A stretch of 64,000 nt of DNA from Rubrivivax sp. Lineage in GTDB: Bacteria; Pseudomonadota; Gammaproteobacteria; Burkholderiales; Burkholderiaceae_C. The position numbers and the translations under genes were made by a program. Positions 9,339 through 17,570 of the stretch are shown piece by piece. Under the pieces are notes generated by a model. It saw only the letters and a list, made by a program, of their open reading frames with translations, made no database searches and was not told the origin of the DNA. The DNA is taken from NCBI GenBank assembly GCA_019635315.1, contig JAHBZT010000004.1, positions 496,001 through 560,000 on the forward strand, read 5' to 3'. Numbering within the stretch: position 1 is the stretch's first letter; each line of letters starts with the position of its first letter.

Positions 9339-11464
9339 GTCCCTGGTTCCTTGTTCTTCGTCCGGAACGCCCGGTATGCATCCGCAATCGGCCCCTCGAT
9401 GACGCGGCCGTTCTCAAGAGTGATCGGCAGGTCGCTATCCACGACCTTCTTCTTGCGACGCAGGCGCCGCTCGACGAAGTGACCGTTGGTTCTAATGCGC
9501 TCAATCTCCTCGACATCCTCGAGAATCTCCTCGCCATCGGGGCTGCGCTTGTAGAGCGTGTTGCCGCGCCGATCGAAGCCGACCTTCTCTGCGACCGCCA
9601 TGAACACTGGGTAGTCCTTAGCATTGCCGAGGTCGCCCGCCTTCAGCTCCTGCTCCGTCTTCTTCTTCAAGAAGAGCAGGCTTGTGAGGATGTTGACGTT
9701 GGCCTCAACGATGAAGACCTCGACGGGAAGGTCGATGCTCGCGAGCACCCACGTGTGCCGCAAGATCCACCAACGGATGTACTCGTCGCCAAGATTGCCG
9801 AGAATGCCGTTGGGCAAGACGATGCCCATGCGCCCGCCCGGCTTGAGCCAGTCGACGCAGCGCTCGATGAAGAGCACCTCGGGCGCAACGCTGCCCTGAA
9901 GGCGCCCCGTGTTGCGAAAGCCGCCGTCTTCGGTGCGCTCCCAGATGTGCGCGAGATCGAAGTTCCGCAGGATGTTTGGGTCAGTGATCGGGATTTCCGA
10001 GCCAAAAGGCGGGTTCGTCATCACCACGTCCATCGTGCCGAGCTTGGCCGCCCTCTCGGCCTCAGCGAGCCCCGGCAGGTGTCCCTTGGGGAACTCAAGT
10101 GAGTTGATGTTGAACAGACGCGCCTCGGCGTTGCTCGCCATCACGGCATTCATCTGCGCAGCACGTACGAGGAACGGATCGAAGTCGGCCCCGAAGAGGT
10201 TCGTCTTTACGAACTCGGCTAGGCGCTCTTGGATGGAGAGGAATTCCTGCGTCGACTCGGCGCCCGGCTCGATGCCCTTCTCCTCCTGGAACTTGTGCGC
10301 GAGGTGCGCGAGTGTCGCGGTGAGGAAGCCGCCCGTGCCGCACGCCGGGTCGAGCACGCGCTCGCCAGGCTTGGGGTCGAGCATCGAGACCACGAGCTTG
10401 ATGGGGCCGCGGGGCGTGAAGTACTGGCCGCGATCACCACGCAGGTTTGTACCGACGATCTCCTGGTACGCGGCTCCCTTGGCGTCGACGTCGGTGCGGC
10501 CGAAGTCGTACTTCGCAAGCTCCGAGACCATGAAGGCGAGCGCGCGGTCCGAGAGCGTGATCTCCTCGTTGCCTCGGAAGACTGTTGAGTACTTCTTCTT
10601 CACCTCGTCGAAGAGCGGGAGGATGCGCTTCTTGATGGCTTTCTGGCCTTCGGCATCGAACTGCTCGTCGATGAGCTGGCCATTCTTCTCGAAGCGCCCA
10701 GCCCAGAAGCGGCGCGCGTCATTCGGCTGCCGCTCGTCATGCATTTTGGCGAAGATGAGGTAGAGGAACTGCCAGAAGGCGGCGTCCTTCGGCATGCCCT
10801 CATTGCCGTGGATGAAGTTGTGGCAGCGCCGGAACGCGGTGCGCAGCATCTCCGGATCGGCGCGACGGAGCTTGGCGTGCGAGGCGACGTCGCGCGTGCC
10901 GATGGATTCGTCGGCCAGTGGCCAGTCGCCGATGGGGATGAACTTGACGTCGAACTTGGTGCGCTTAACCTGAAAGAAGAAGAACTCGAAGCCGTTGGTC
11001 CACAGGCCGTACTTGCATTTCTCGCACGCAGCCATCGCCTCTTTCAGGAGGTCGAGATCCTTCGCGGCCTGGTCGTGGTCGCGCATCTTGTACGCGCCCC
11101 TGTCGCCGAGCTTCAGCTCCCTTTGGCAGACCACAAGGCGGCGCACGTTTTCGGGTGTATGCTCGGCACCCGACTCGAAGATGGCGATGTCAATCTTCTT
11201 GTTCGATGAACGACCGGACTCCTCGACCTTCACCTTGAAGTCGGGCTCCATGTCGTCGACGTTGATGCCGTACTCGTGGAACAGCGCGCGCGCAATGCGC
11301 TGGCGGACGCGCTCCTTGTCATTCTCGGCGACCGGCTTGTCAGTGATGTAGTCGAGGATCTTGCCGTCCTCGATGGCGCTTGTCTCGTCGATGGACGTGT
11401 CGCTGCCTTCGGCGGCGCCTGTCAACGTAGCCTTCGCAGTTGCTGTTTTCGCGGGCCTAGCCAT
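9335..11464 (-). CDS. mad2: MADS DNA methyltransferase MAD2 (type I HsdM-like N6-adenine methylase)
   Basis: A 709-aa N6-adenine methyltransferase of the HsdM class. The SAM-binding motif is DPACGTGG near residue 370 and the catalytic motif IV is NPPF near residue 482. A type I-like N-terminal region (residues about 35-150) contains KKIDIAIFE and later VVCQRELK, which recalls the N-terminal nuclease-like fold of type I enzymes but with QREL at the expected ExK position. It should methylate host DNA together with MAD5 and mark self. The ATG at 11464 overlaps the mad1 stop (ATGGCTAG). Confidence 0.9.
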   Translation of the reverse strand: MARPAKTATAKATLTGAAEGSDTSIDETSAIEDGKILDYITDKPVAENDKERVRQRIARALFHEYGINVDDMEPDFKVKVEESGRSSNKKIDIAIFESGAEHTPENVRRLVVCQRELKLGDRGAYKMRDHDQAAKDLDLLKEAMAACEKCKYGLWTNGFEFFFFQVKRTKFDVKFIPIGDWPLADESIGTRDVASHAKLRRADPEMLRTAFRRCHNFIHGNEGMPKDAAFWQFLYLIFAKMHDERQPNDARRFWAGRFEKNGQLIDEQFDAEGQKAIKKRILPLFDEVKKKYSTVFRGNEEITLSDRALAFMVSELAKYDFGRTDVDAKGAAYQEIVGTNLRGDRGQYFTPRGPIKLVVSMLDPKPGERVLDPACGTGGFLTATLAHLAHKFQEEKGIEPGAESTQEFLSIQERLAEFVKTNLFGADFDPFLVRAAQMNAVMASNAEARLFNINSLEFPKGHLPGLAEAERAAKLGTMDVVMTNPPFGSEIPITDPNILRNFDLAHIWERTEDGGFRNTGRLQGSVAPEVLFIERCVDWLKPGGRMGIVLPNGILGNLGDEYIRWWILRHTWVLASIDLPVEVFIVEANVNILTSLLFLKKKTEQELKAGDLGNAKDYPVFMAVAEKVGFDRRGNTLYKRSPDGEEILEDVEEIERIRTNGHFVERRLRRKKKVVDSDLPITLENGRVIEGPIADAYRAFRTKNKEPGT

Positions 11465-11672
11465 TCTTGTGATCCTTCACACCAAGCTCGTCGGAAGATG
11501 AGGCGGCGCCGCCATCTCGGACCCAAGCGTCGACGTCCTCTCGCTTGAACTTCCAGAAGCGGCCGACCTTGTGCCCGGGCATGCTTTTAGCGGTGACCCA
11601 GGTGTAGATGGTGTCCTTGCTCACCCCGAGGTACTCGGCGATTTCGTCAACGGAGAGCCACCTATCGTCCAT
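11457..11672 (-). CDS. mad1: MADS helix-turn-helix protein MAD1 (excisionase-family HTH)
   Basis: A 71-aa protein made almost wholly of a MerR/excisionase-type winged HTH. It begins MDDRWLSVDEIAEYLGVSK and ends the fold with VGRFWKFKREDVDAW. It is the first gene of the MADS operon and overlaps mad2, so it is likely the operon's DNA-binding regulator or a targeting subunit. The start ATG at 11672 follows TTAGGACGGGC, a moderate ribosome site. Such domains are common in mobile elements as Xis, but here the overlap with mad2 argues for MAD1. Confidence 0.85.
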   Translation of the reverse strand: MDDRWLSVDEIAEYLGVSKDTIYTWVTAKSMPGHKVGRFWKFKREDVDAWVRDGGAASSSDELGVKDHKNG

Positions 11673-12233
11673 GCCCGTCCTAATGCCATCCGGCTGACTG
11701 CAGTCCTGAAGAGGATAGCAGAGGAATGGGTCGGCTCAAGTTGGGTTTGCTCCGATTCTGTTGGGTTGATATGGGTGTAGGCGGCCGAGAGCCGGGCTGG
11801 CCACATCTGGACTGACCCTTCTGGCCCTTCTGGCTCGGCTTGTGGGACGCCGAGCGCCGCCCGCGCCGGCCGCGGCAGAAGCCGGGTACGAACTCGGTGA
11901 TGGCTCGGTGCCATCGACGGCCTCGAGCCGCCAGGACCTGCTCGTGGAGGTTAGCGGCGAGCATGGGCCGGTCGAAGTGCTGCGCGACGCGGGCTCGTGA
12001 GCCCGAGCTTCCGCGCAGGGTGGACCTGCAAGCGCTCGGCTTGATGCACAAGTTGGACTCGGTCGCCCGGGGTGCTGTGCAAGGCGGCTGGCGAGGCCCC
12101 AAGGGGTAAACCAAGCGGTAAACCGGTTTGTGGCTGGCGCCGGATCTCGCGCGGCCGGGCTCGATGCCAACCCTGGTGCTGGTCGCCGTCCTCAATCTGT
12201 GCTTAGATACGGCTCAACTCCTGATGAAAGACG
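11673..12233. other. 561-bp gene-free divergent region between mad1 and the plus-strand genes
   Basis: No frame shows convincing coding character. The overlapping minus-strand frames are Arg/Ser/Pro-rich and have no family signature. It holds the putative mad promoter and two copies of GGTAAACC (12105-12112 and 12117-12124) in direct orientation 12 bp apart, which could be a regulator site. A short CCCTTCTGG repeat lies near 11816-11830. Nothing else could be identified. Confidence 0.5.
11712..11739 (-). promoter_or_regulatory. possible sigma-70 promoter of the mad operon
   Basis: On the minus strand TTGAGC (11734-11739) and TATCCT (11712-11717) are separated by 16 bp, about 40 bp upstream of the mad1 start. 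Both boxes are imperfect. It is the best promoter-like pair in the region, but unproven. Confidence 0.35.
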
Positions 12234-12752
12234 ATGACGACGGCGACCTCCCTCCTGGAGCAGGAGACCCAGACTCTCACCGGGCATGAGTGCCCGCCGT
12301 GGGCTGCTGGCGTCCGTCGAAGCATCAGCGCCGCGGAAGGAGCTGGGGCCCTGGACGCCATGGACGAGCGCATCACCGAGTACGTCGACCCGCAGACGCA
12401 ACTGATCGTCATGCGCGGCCCTGGCGTGCATGTGGTGGCCGTCGAGCAGCCGTTCAGTCAGCAACGTTATCTGGAAGCGACCAGGTTGTTGCGGCAACTC
12501 AGGACGCACCCTCTCGAGGTTGCCGCTCTGGCGTTGCCGCCAGGCATCGCGCCGCCGCCCGACCTCGTAGTGAAGCTGGCCGACGAGGGCCTTGCCGTCG
12601 TTCGGGACGAGGGCGAGAGTGCCCATGCTCGCGCGAGCAACTACCTGCAGCGCTTCATGGTGCTGCGCGCCGAAGGGCAGGCTCATCTGCGTCAGTCGAT
12701 GGGCATGGACGAGCCGCGGCCGCGTCGAGCGAGAGCTCAAGCGCGCCGATGA
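12234..12752 (+). CDS. hypothetical island protein, 172 aa
   Basis: A soluble, acidic-to-basic protein of 172 aa with strong third-position G/C bias on this strand, which supports real coding. The core (ITEYVDPQTQLIVMRGPG, then QRYLEATRLLRQL) suggests a small alpha/beta domain. The last 15 residues are Arg-rich (RPRRARAQARR) and could bind nucleic acid. It lies 32 bp upstream of the FAD-type oxidoreductase gene on the same strand, so the two are probably co-transcribed. I recognise no family. The ribosome site is weak and an ATG 13 bp upstream is out of frame. Confidence 0.6.
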   Translation: MTTATSLLEQETQTLTGHECPPWAAGVRRSISAAEGAGALDAMDERITEYVDPQTQLIVMRGPGVHVVAVEQPFSQQRYLEATRLLRQLRTHPLEVAALALPPGIAPPPDLVVKLADEGLAVVRDEGESAHARASNYLQRFMVLRAEGQAHLRQSMGMDEPRPRRARAQARR

Positions 12753-12784
12753 CGGGGTGAGGCGGCGCACTAAACTGCGCCGCC

Positions 12785-14224
12785 ATGGCAAGACCCGATC
12801 AGGCTCTTTCGTTTCACCACGTCGGCGGCTTCCGCTATGAGCTGAGCGGCCTGCGCACGGGTAGCGTGCGCGACCAGATCCTGCGTGCGCAGCTGCTGGT
12901 CGAGCGCCTGCTCGCGCGTAATGACCTCAGCGACGATCCGTTGCTGGTGATCGGTGGCGGTGCGGCCGGCGTCACCGGCGCGTTGACCGCGAGCCGCCTC
13001 GGCCGCGACGTCACGCTGCTCGAAGAGCAGCTCAACCCGTTTCAGACGCAGGCGCGGGTGACGACGCGCTGGCTCGATCCGACGGAGTTCGACTGGCCAC
13101 AGCCGCACTGGACGACTGCGGACATGGCTTGGGCGGGTTCTGTCTACCGGCTGCCGTATCGTGCGAACTGGGCGGATCAGCTGGCGACGCAGTGGACGAC
13201 CATGTGGTACTCGGTCGTCGGGCCGGCGCCCGTTGCGCTGCCCCCCGGTTCGGGCTCGATAGAAGAGTTCACCGGCGTCGATGCCCGCATGCTGACGATC
13301 GCCGACACCAGCACGGGGCTTCGCCTCGCGCCGTGGCCCGCGTACGGCTCGGCCGGCCGCCCGTACTGCGCCGCGATCTCGTGCGTCGGTTTCTCGGGCG
13401 AGCTCACGAGCGTGCGGTCGACCGGCGGCGTCTCGCTCGAGGGGCCCGCGTTCTGGTCAACCGATGCACTGGGCGTCGCCCACCTCGGCATCACGCCGCC
13501 ATCGGGCCGGCCAATTCGAGTGCTCGTGTCCGGTGGCGGCGACGGCGCGCAGCAGGACTTCCTGCGCGTGCTGACGGGCAACTTCGGCAAGCGGCTCTTT
13601 GACGCGCTGGGGTTGGACAAGCTGAAGCTTGACCTGGCCGACGTGCTGCTTGCGGAAGACTCGGCGCGCCGAGCGCATGCATGGGGTGCACCCGGCTCGC
13701 CGCCCGTGGGTGCCTACGGCGACTGGCACGCGGCCTACGAGAGCCTGGCCGACACGGTGTGGGCCATTTGGACGTCCAAGCCTGCCTCGATCCCTGCACT
13801 GAGGCCGCTGCTGAATCCCAACGTCGAGGTAACTTGGATCGTTGCGGACGCCGCGCCTGGCTACAGCTACGGGCTGAACCGGTTGCTCGTGATCCTGGTC
13901 GCGCGCCTGCACGCGACCTTCACGGGGCGACCGTTGCCGAAGGCGCCGAGCAGAGGCTACAAGCCCAGCGGCAATGAGGTGTACCTGGCAGGGTTCGTCC
14001 TGGACAACGTGGTGCCGGCCGGCGCCGCTCACGTGTGTGGCCCGGCGTGCTACGGCATCGAGCATGAGGTGAACGTGGCCGCGCGCGTGCCATTTGTCGC
14101 GCCGGGCGTCCACTCGCTGGGCAAGTTCGATGTCATCGTCGTGCGTCACGGCGTGAACCAAAGGCCGCTGTTCAGCGCAGCGCCGGTGTCCGAGCAGCTC
14201 TCGCCGTTCGATTTGCCAAGCTGA
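12785..14224 (+). CDS. FAD/NAD(P)-dependent oxidoreductase-like protein in the island
   Basis: A 479-aa protein. The N-terminal Rossmann motif, VIGGGAAGVTGALTASRL (about residues 56-73) with an acidic residue at the end of the second strand (LLEEQ), is typical of FAD-binding oxidoreductases of the glutathione-reductase or amine-oxidase fold. A second nucleotide-binding-like segment reads VLVSGGGDGAQQDFL near residue 243. No substrate can be deduced. In bacterial islands, such flavoproteins occur next to defence or small-molecule toxin modules, so a role with the downstream large proteins is possible, but a 190-bp promoter-bearing gap separates them. It could equally be independent cargo. Confidence 0.65.
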   Translation: MARPDQALSFHHVGGFRYELSGLRTGSVRDQILRAQLLVERLLARNDLSDDPLLVIGGGAAGVTGALTASRLGRDVTLLEEQLNPFQTQARVTTRWLDPTEFDWPQPHWTTADMAWAGSVYRLPYRANWADQLATQWTTMWYSVVGPAPVALPPGSGSIEEFTGVDARMLTIADTSTGLRLAPWPAYGSAGRPYCAAISCVGFSGELTSVRSTGGVSLEGPAFWSTDALGVAHLGITPPSGRPIRVLVSGGGDGAQQDFLRVLTGNFGKRLFDALGLDKLKLDLADVLLAEDSARRAHAWGAPGSPPVGAYGDWHAAYESLADTVWAIWTSKPASIPALRPLLNPNVEVTWIVADAAPGYSYGLNRLLVILVARLHATFTGRPLPKAPSRGYKPSGNEVYLAGFVLDNVVPAGAAHVCGPACYGIEHEVNVAARVPFVAPGVHSLGKFDVIVVRHGVNQRPLFSAAPVSEQLSPFDLPS

Positions 14225-14280
14225 GCGGGCGGTTGCACGGCGAGCGGGCCGGCGAACCCTCGTGCGAAGTCGGCTCCCGC

Positions 14281-14309
14281 TTGGAATATGTACAAAACTA
14301 CAGTAGTAT
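14281..14309 (+). promoter_or_regulatory. sigma-70-like promoter upstream of the two-gene large-protein operon
   Basis: TTGGAA (14281-14286) and TAGTAT (14304-14309) are separated by exactly 17 bp inside a conspicuously A+T-rich stretch of a G+C-rich region, about 105 bp before the ATG at 14415. This indicates that the 1051-aa/1300-aa pair has its own transcription start. Confidence 0.5.
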
Positions 14310-14414
14310 CGTTGCAGGCGAGTCTATAGACTGGGCCAACTCAGAGAGTCATTCCGCTTATCCGGCTTTGGTCAGCCGATGAGCGATGTGGTTTAGCCGC
14401 CAGAAGGAGCTGAC

Positions 14415-17400
14415 ATGGCCACTTCCCCGATCAGGAGCGGGGCGAGCATCTCTGCTCGCAATCGCACTCCCTCGCTCGACTTGACGACACTGGTCGAGTT
14501 GTTGGCGAACGCAGTACCTCCGGGCGACGAGCCCGGCCTCGCAGCCATCCCGCTGGTGACGCTCGAAGCGCAGAAGCTTCGCGTCAACACTCGTGCGGTC
14601 ATGCAGCGATTCATGCGCGCGCCCGGATTCGAGAAGAGTTTTCAGCCCGGTGACGAGACCGGGTTTGTGCGCGACCTCGTGATGCCGCCATCTGGCACGT
14701 CGGCGAAGGTGGGTGGCCGCCTGACGCCTGGCACGGAAGCCAAGCTGTCCGAGCGCTTGGACAAGTTGCAGGCAGCGGTCAGAAGAGAAATTGATGGCGC
14801 GCTCGGAACCACGTCGGTGTCCGAACTGACGGCGGAGTCGCTCGACTCCGCGCTTCGCGAGATGGCGGCTGCGACGGGGGTCCAGACTCCGAACCTGCCG
14901 GCGTCGGCTTCGATGGTCCAGGTGCAATTCGCGCCGCCTGCGCGCAAGCTCGTCGAGCGCGAGCGCGACCTCGCAAGGGTGCTCACCGCGATGGAGACCA
15001 TCGACGGCGAGGACTGGCTCGAGCCCATGCTGCGGGGAATCACGCGCGAACTCCAGCAGAAGCACGGACTCGACCTCGACGAGGTGCAGGCGATCAGCGA
15101 AACCATCAGGAAGCAACGGGAGCGCCCAGGCAGCCAGGTGGCGTCGTTCCTCGACTTCCTCGAGGACGAAGCGCTCGCACGGGTGCGCATGCAGGTCAGC
15201 ATGCGGCTGATGGAAGCCGTTGCGGCACAGAGCAGCAAGCCCGGCCTGAAGGTCTATGTGGAGCGGGTGCGCAGGGCCTTCGACCTCTTCGCCGGCGCCG
15301 AGGGACAGTCGATGCTGCTGGACGTGTCGCGCACCTTCGGCGTTCACAACAACGTCGACCTTGCCGACGAGCTGCGCAAGGCGATGTTCTATGGATGCTT
15401 GCCGGTGTGGGCCGAGTGGTCGGTCCAGCTCTTCGAGCGACGCACGGACCCGGCATTGAAGAAGGCGACGGTGCGCGAGGTTTCCTATCGGTTTCGCGTG
15501 AACGGCCAAAATCCGATGTCGGGGAAGAGGGCGTTCGACACGCGGCTCGAGTCGCTGTACGACGACCTCGTGAACGACCCAGATCCGGCACGACGGCTCG
15601 GCCACAAGTTTGCGCAGCTCGTGTTCCTCAACTTGGTCGTGCCCGACTCGATCGGCGCGCCGAGCGAGGTCGACGTGCTTGCCGCAGCTGCGACCGCTGC
15701 CGAACAGCTCAAGGACGATCCGCTCGGGGCGGCGAAGCAGTTGCATGCGGCGTTGAGCAAGCGCGCCGGAGTGATGGAGGACTTGGCAGACGAACTCGTC
15801 GCCGTCCTTCGCGACAAGTCCACTTCACTCGTCGATGCTGCGAACAGGCGGGTCCACAAGTTCATGGTCTTCGTGCTGCGCAGCGTCGTGCGCTGGGAGG
15901 TGTTGTCGACCCTCAGCTCGCCGACGACCGAATGGCTGGCGACCTCGCCCGGCGGCGGTTCCGACCGAATCGCATGGTTCAAGCATCTGCAGGTCGACGA
16001 GAGGCTGAACCTGCCGGCGAGCCTGGCATCGCTTTCGGTCGAGACCGAGTTGCAGGAGCGCTCGCTGGCTCCAGGTGGTGGAACATCGGAAGTGCACATG
16101 GAACGCGACCTGACGTCGCGGACGCTGCCCGTGCGCATGGTGCCGTTCTTCTGGACCAAGTCCGAGGGCACATGGCTGCCGGACATTCCCAACGAGCGGC
16201 TGTTCGATGCCGGGGCAGGCATTGACATCGAGTACGAGGTTCGCAATCTTCGTCTATCCATCGTTGAACCCAGCAAGAAGGCCAGGTCCGAGCAACTGCG
16301 TTCCGCGACCCTGGTGGCGTTTTCGTTGCTCGTCTACACGGTGCTGTGGGACATCGTCCAGCGGCTGAAGAAGACCGACGAAGGCGTCGAAGGCGCTGGC
16401 GGCGCGGAGCGGTTTGCGATGACCATCGTTCGACTGCAGCATGCGGGGCGACGCAAGGTCCGCGAAGACGACGCGCACGACGGCAACACCGCGGTCTACG
16501 CGGTCAGCCAGGCCATCGAGCGCGCGATGTGCCGCGAGCTGCCGGTCAAGCTGCAGGGCATCGCGACTCAGGCGGAAAGGAGGCGCCCGAGCGACGACGA
16601 TTTCGCCAAGACCGGTTCGTTGGCGGCACTGCTCGGCGGACAGCCCATGCGCTTTCGGATGGAAGGGACACTCGACAAGGTCGCGGTCCTGACCTACGTC
16701 ACCAAGCCCAGCGACGCCCATCCCCTCTTCAGTGACGCGCAGGGCCAGCTGTTCATCTCGCGCACTTACTTGGCCGAGCGCTCAACCGCCGGAGCCACCT
16801 TGCGCGTCGACCGGATGCTCTCGCGCCTTGTGGACAGCACCAACGACTTCAAGACGCCTCACACCATCCTGGAGGAGGTGGCGCGACTGGAGCGTGAGGG
16901 CTACACGCACATCGCATTGCTCTCACATCACTACGGCAACCGGCACATCGGGCGTGCAGCCGAGCGGCATGCCCCTCATGCGACAAGCGAATTTCTGGAT
17001 GGCGCCGCGAAGCGGTTCCCTGGCGTGCACCTGTATCCGCTGCGCCGCGACGTGTTTCCGGCGACCCGGCTGCGCCGTCGTACGTCGATGGAAAGCGGGT
17101 TCGAGGTGACGAGCTTCGATGACCACCGCAAGATGTACGCCGACGGCGCCTCAGACATGCTTCGTAGCCTGCTGCCCGTGTACACGTTCGCGACTCTCTC
17201 CGTGGTCGGCGAGGAGCTTCATCCGCAGTCGGGGTTCTGCACCTATTTCTTTGACCTCGAGACCCGGGTTGAGCACACCGAGCTCAACGAGTCCGTGCGG
17301 CGCAACATGCTCGGGTTCGAGAGCGGCAAGGGCCCGAAGGACAGCATCACGAGCGTGCTGCGCGCAGTGCACTTCCTGGAGAGCGAGAAGCCCGCCAACA

Positions 17401-17570
17401 AGACGCAGCTGCTGCCGGTGCTCGATCCGTTCGAGTGGGCGATGCCACAAAGCTCCGCTGCGTCGGGCGAAGTCGAAATCATGAGCAGTCGGCGACAAGG
17501 CAGCGTCTATCTCTCGCTGTCATCCGTGCTGGCCCACGCGACGCGGGTCTTCCACAAGGAACGCGCGTGA
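14415..17570 (+). CDS. large uncharacterised protein, 1051 aa, first gene of a two-gene helicase module
   Basis: A 1051-aa cytoplasmic protein with a good ribosome site (AAGGAG at 14404-14409). I recognise no domain. The N-terminal half is helical with charged stretches (residues about 110-300). The C-terminal third looks like an alpha/beta fold with LLSHHYGNRHIG (about residues 834-845), LYPLRRDVFPATRLRRR and ATLSVVGEELHP, and could be catalytic or nucleic-acid binding. It overlaps the downstream helicase gene as GTGA (17567-17570), so the two proteins are made together and probably act together. Distant relation to an RNase H/PIWI-like fold is conceivable but I cannot show it. The location in a defence island suggests an anti-mobile-element role. 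Confidence 0.75.
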   Translation: MATSPIRSGASISARNRTPSLDLTTLVELLANAVPPGDEPGLAAIPLVTLEAQKLRVNTRAVMQRFMRAPGFEKSFQPGDETGFVRDLVMPPSGTSAKVGGRLTPGTEAKLSERLDKLQAAVRREIDGALGTTSVSELTAESLDSALREMAAATGVQTPNLPASASMVQVQFAPPARKLVERERDLARVLTAMETIDGEDWLEPMLRGITRELQQKHGLDLDEVQAISETIRKQRERPGSQVASFLDFLEDEALARVRMQVSMRLMEAVAAQSSKPGLKVYVERVRRAFDLFAGAEGQSMLLDVSRTFGVHNNVDLADELRKAMFYGCLPVWAEWSVQLFERRTDPALKKATVREVSYRFRVNGQNPMSGKRAFDTRLESLYDDLVNDPDPARRLGHKFAQLVFLNLVVPDSIGAPSEVDVLAAAATAAEQLKDDPLGAAKQLHAALSKRAGVMEDLADELVAVLRDKSTSLVDAANRRVHKFMVFVLRSVVRWEVLSTLSSPTTEWLATSPGGGSDRIAWFKHLQVDERLNLPASLASLSVETELQERSLAPGGGTSEVHMERDLTSRTLPVRMVPFFWTKSEGTWLPDIPNERLFDAGAGIDIEYEVRNLRLSIVEPSKKARSEQLRSATLVAFSLLVYTVLWDIVQRLKKTDEGVEGAGGAERFAMTIVRLQHAGRRKVREDDAHDGNTAVYAVSQAIERAMCRELPVKLQGIATQAERRRPSDDDFAKTGSLAALLGGQPMRFRMEGTLDKVAVLTYVTKPSDAHPLFSDAQGQLFISRTYLAERSTAGATLRVDRMLSRLVDSTNDFKTPHTILEEVARLEREGYTHIALLSHHYGNRHIGRAAERHAPHATSEFLDGAAKRFPGVHLYPLRRDVFPATRLRRRTSMESGFEVTSFDDHRKMYADGASDMLRSLLPVYTFATLSVVGEELHPQSGFCTYFFDLETRVEHTELNESVRRNMLGFESGKGPKDSITSVLRAVHFLESEKPANKTQLLPVLDPFEWAMPQSSAASGEVEIMSSRRQGSVYLSLSSVLAHATRVFHKERA

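Noticed and set aside
11680-12195. A minus-strand 171-codon frame upstream of mad1
   Set aside because: It is rich in Arg, Ser and Pro with no homology-like pattern, overlaps the putative promoter and has no ribosome site. Treated as non-coding.
14358-15746. A long antisense frame (462 codons) opposite the 1051-aa gene, and similar ones at 18833-20077, 39514-41388 and 48086-48976
   Set aside because: In this high-G+C sequence the complement of a real gene often stays open. Their translations are Arg/His/Leu-biased low-complexity peptides without domains.
17435-17566. An earlier ATG start for the helicase
   Set aside because: This segment is the alternative frame of the 3' end of the preceding gene. 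The GTG at 17567 with GTGA overlap is the natural start.
14415-17570. The 1051-aa protein as a pPIWI_RE or Argonaute homologue
   Set aside because: The helicase partner and size are reminiscent of pPIWI_RE modules, but I cannot find the RNase H-fold catalytic or anchoring residues by eye, and the REase gene of that module is absent. Left as an untested idea rather than a call.
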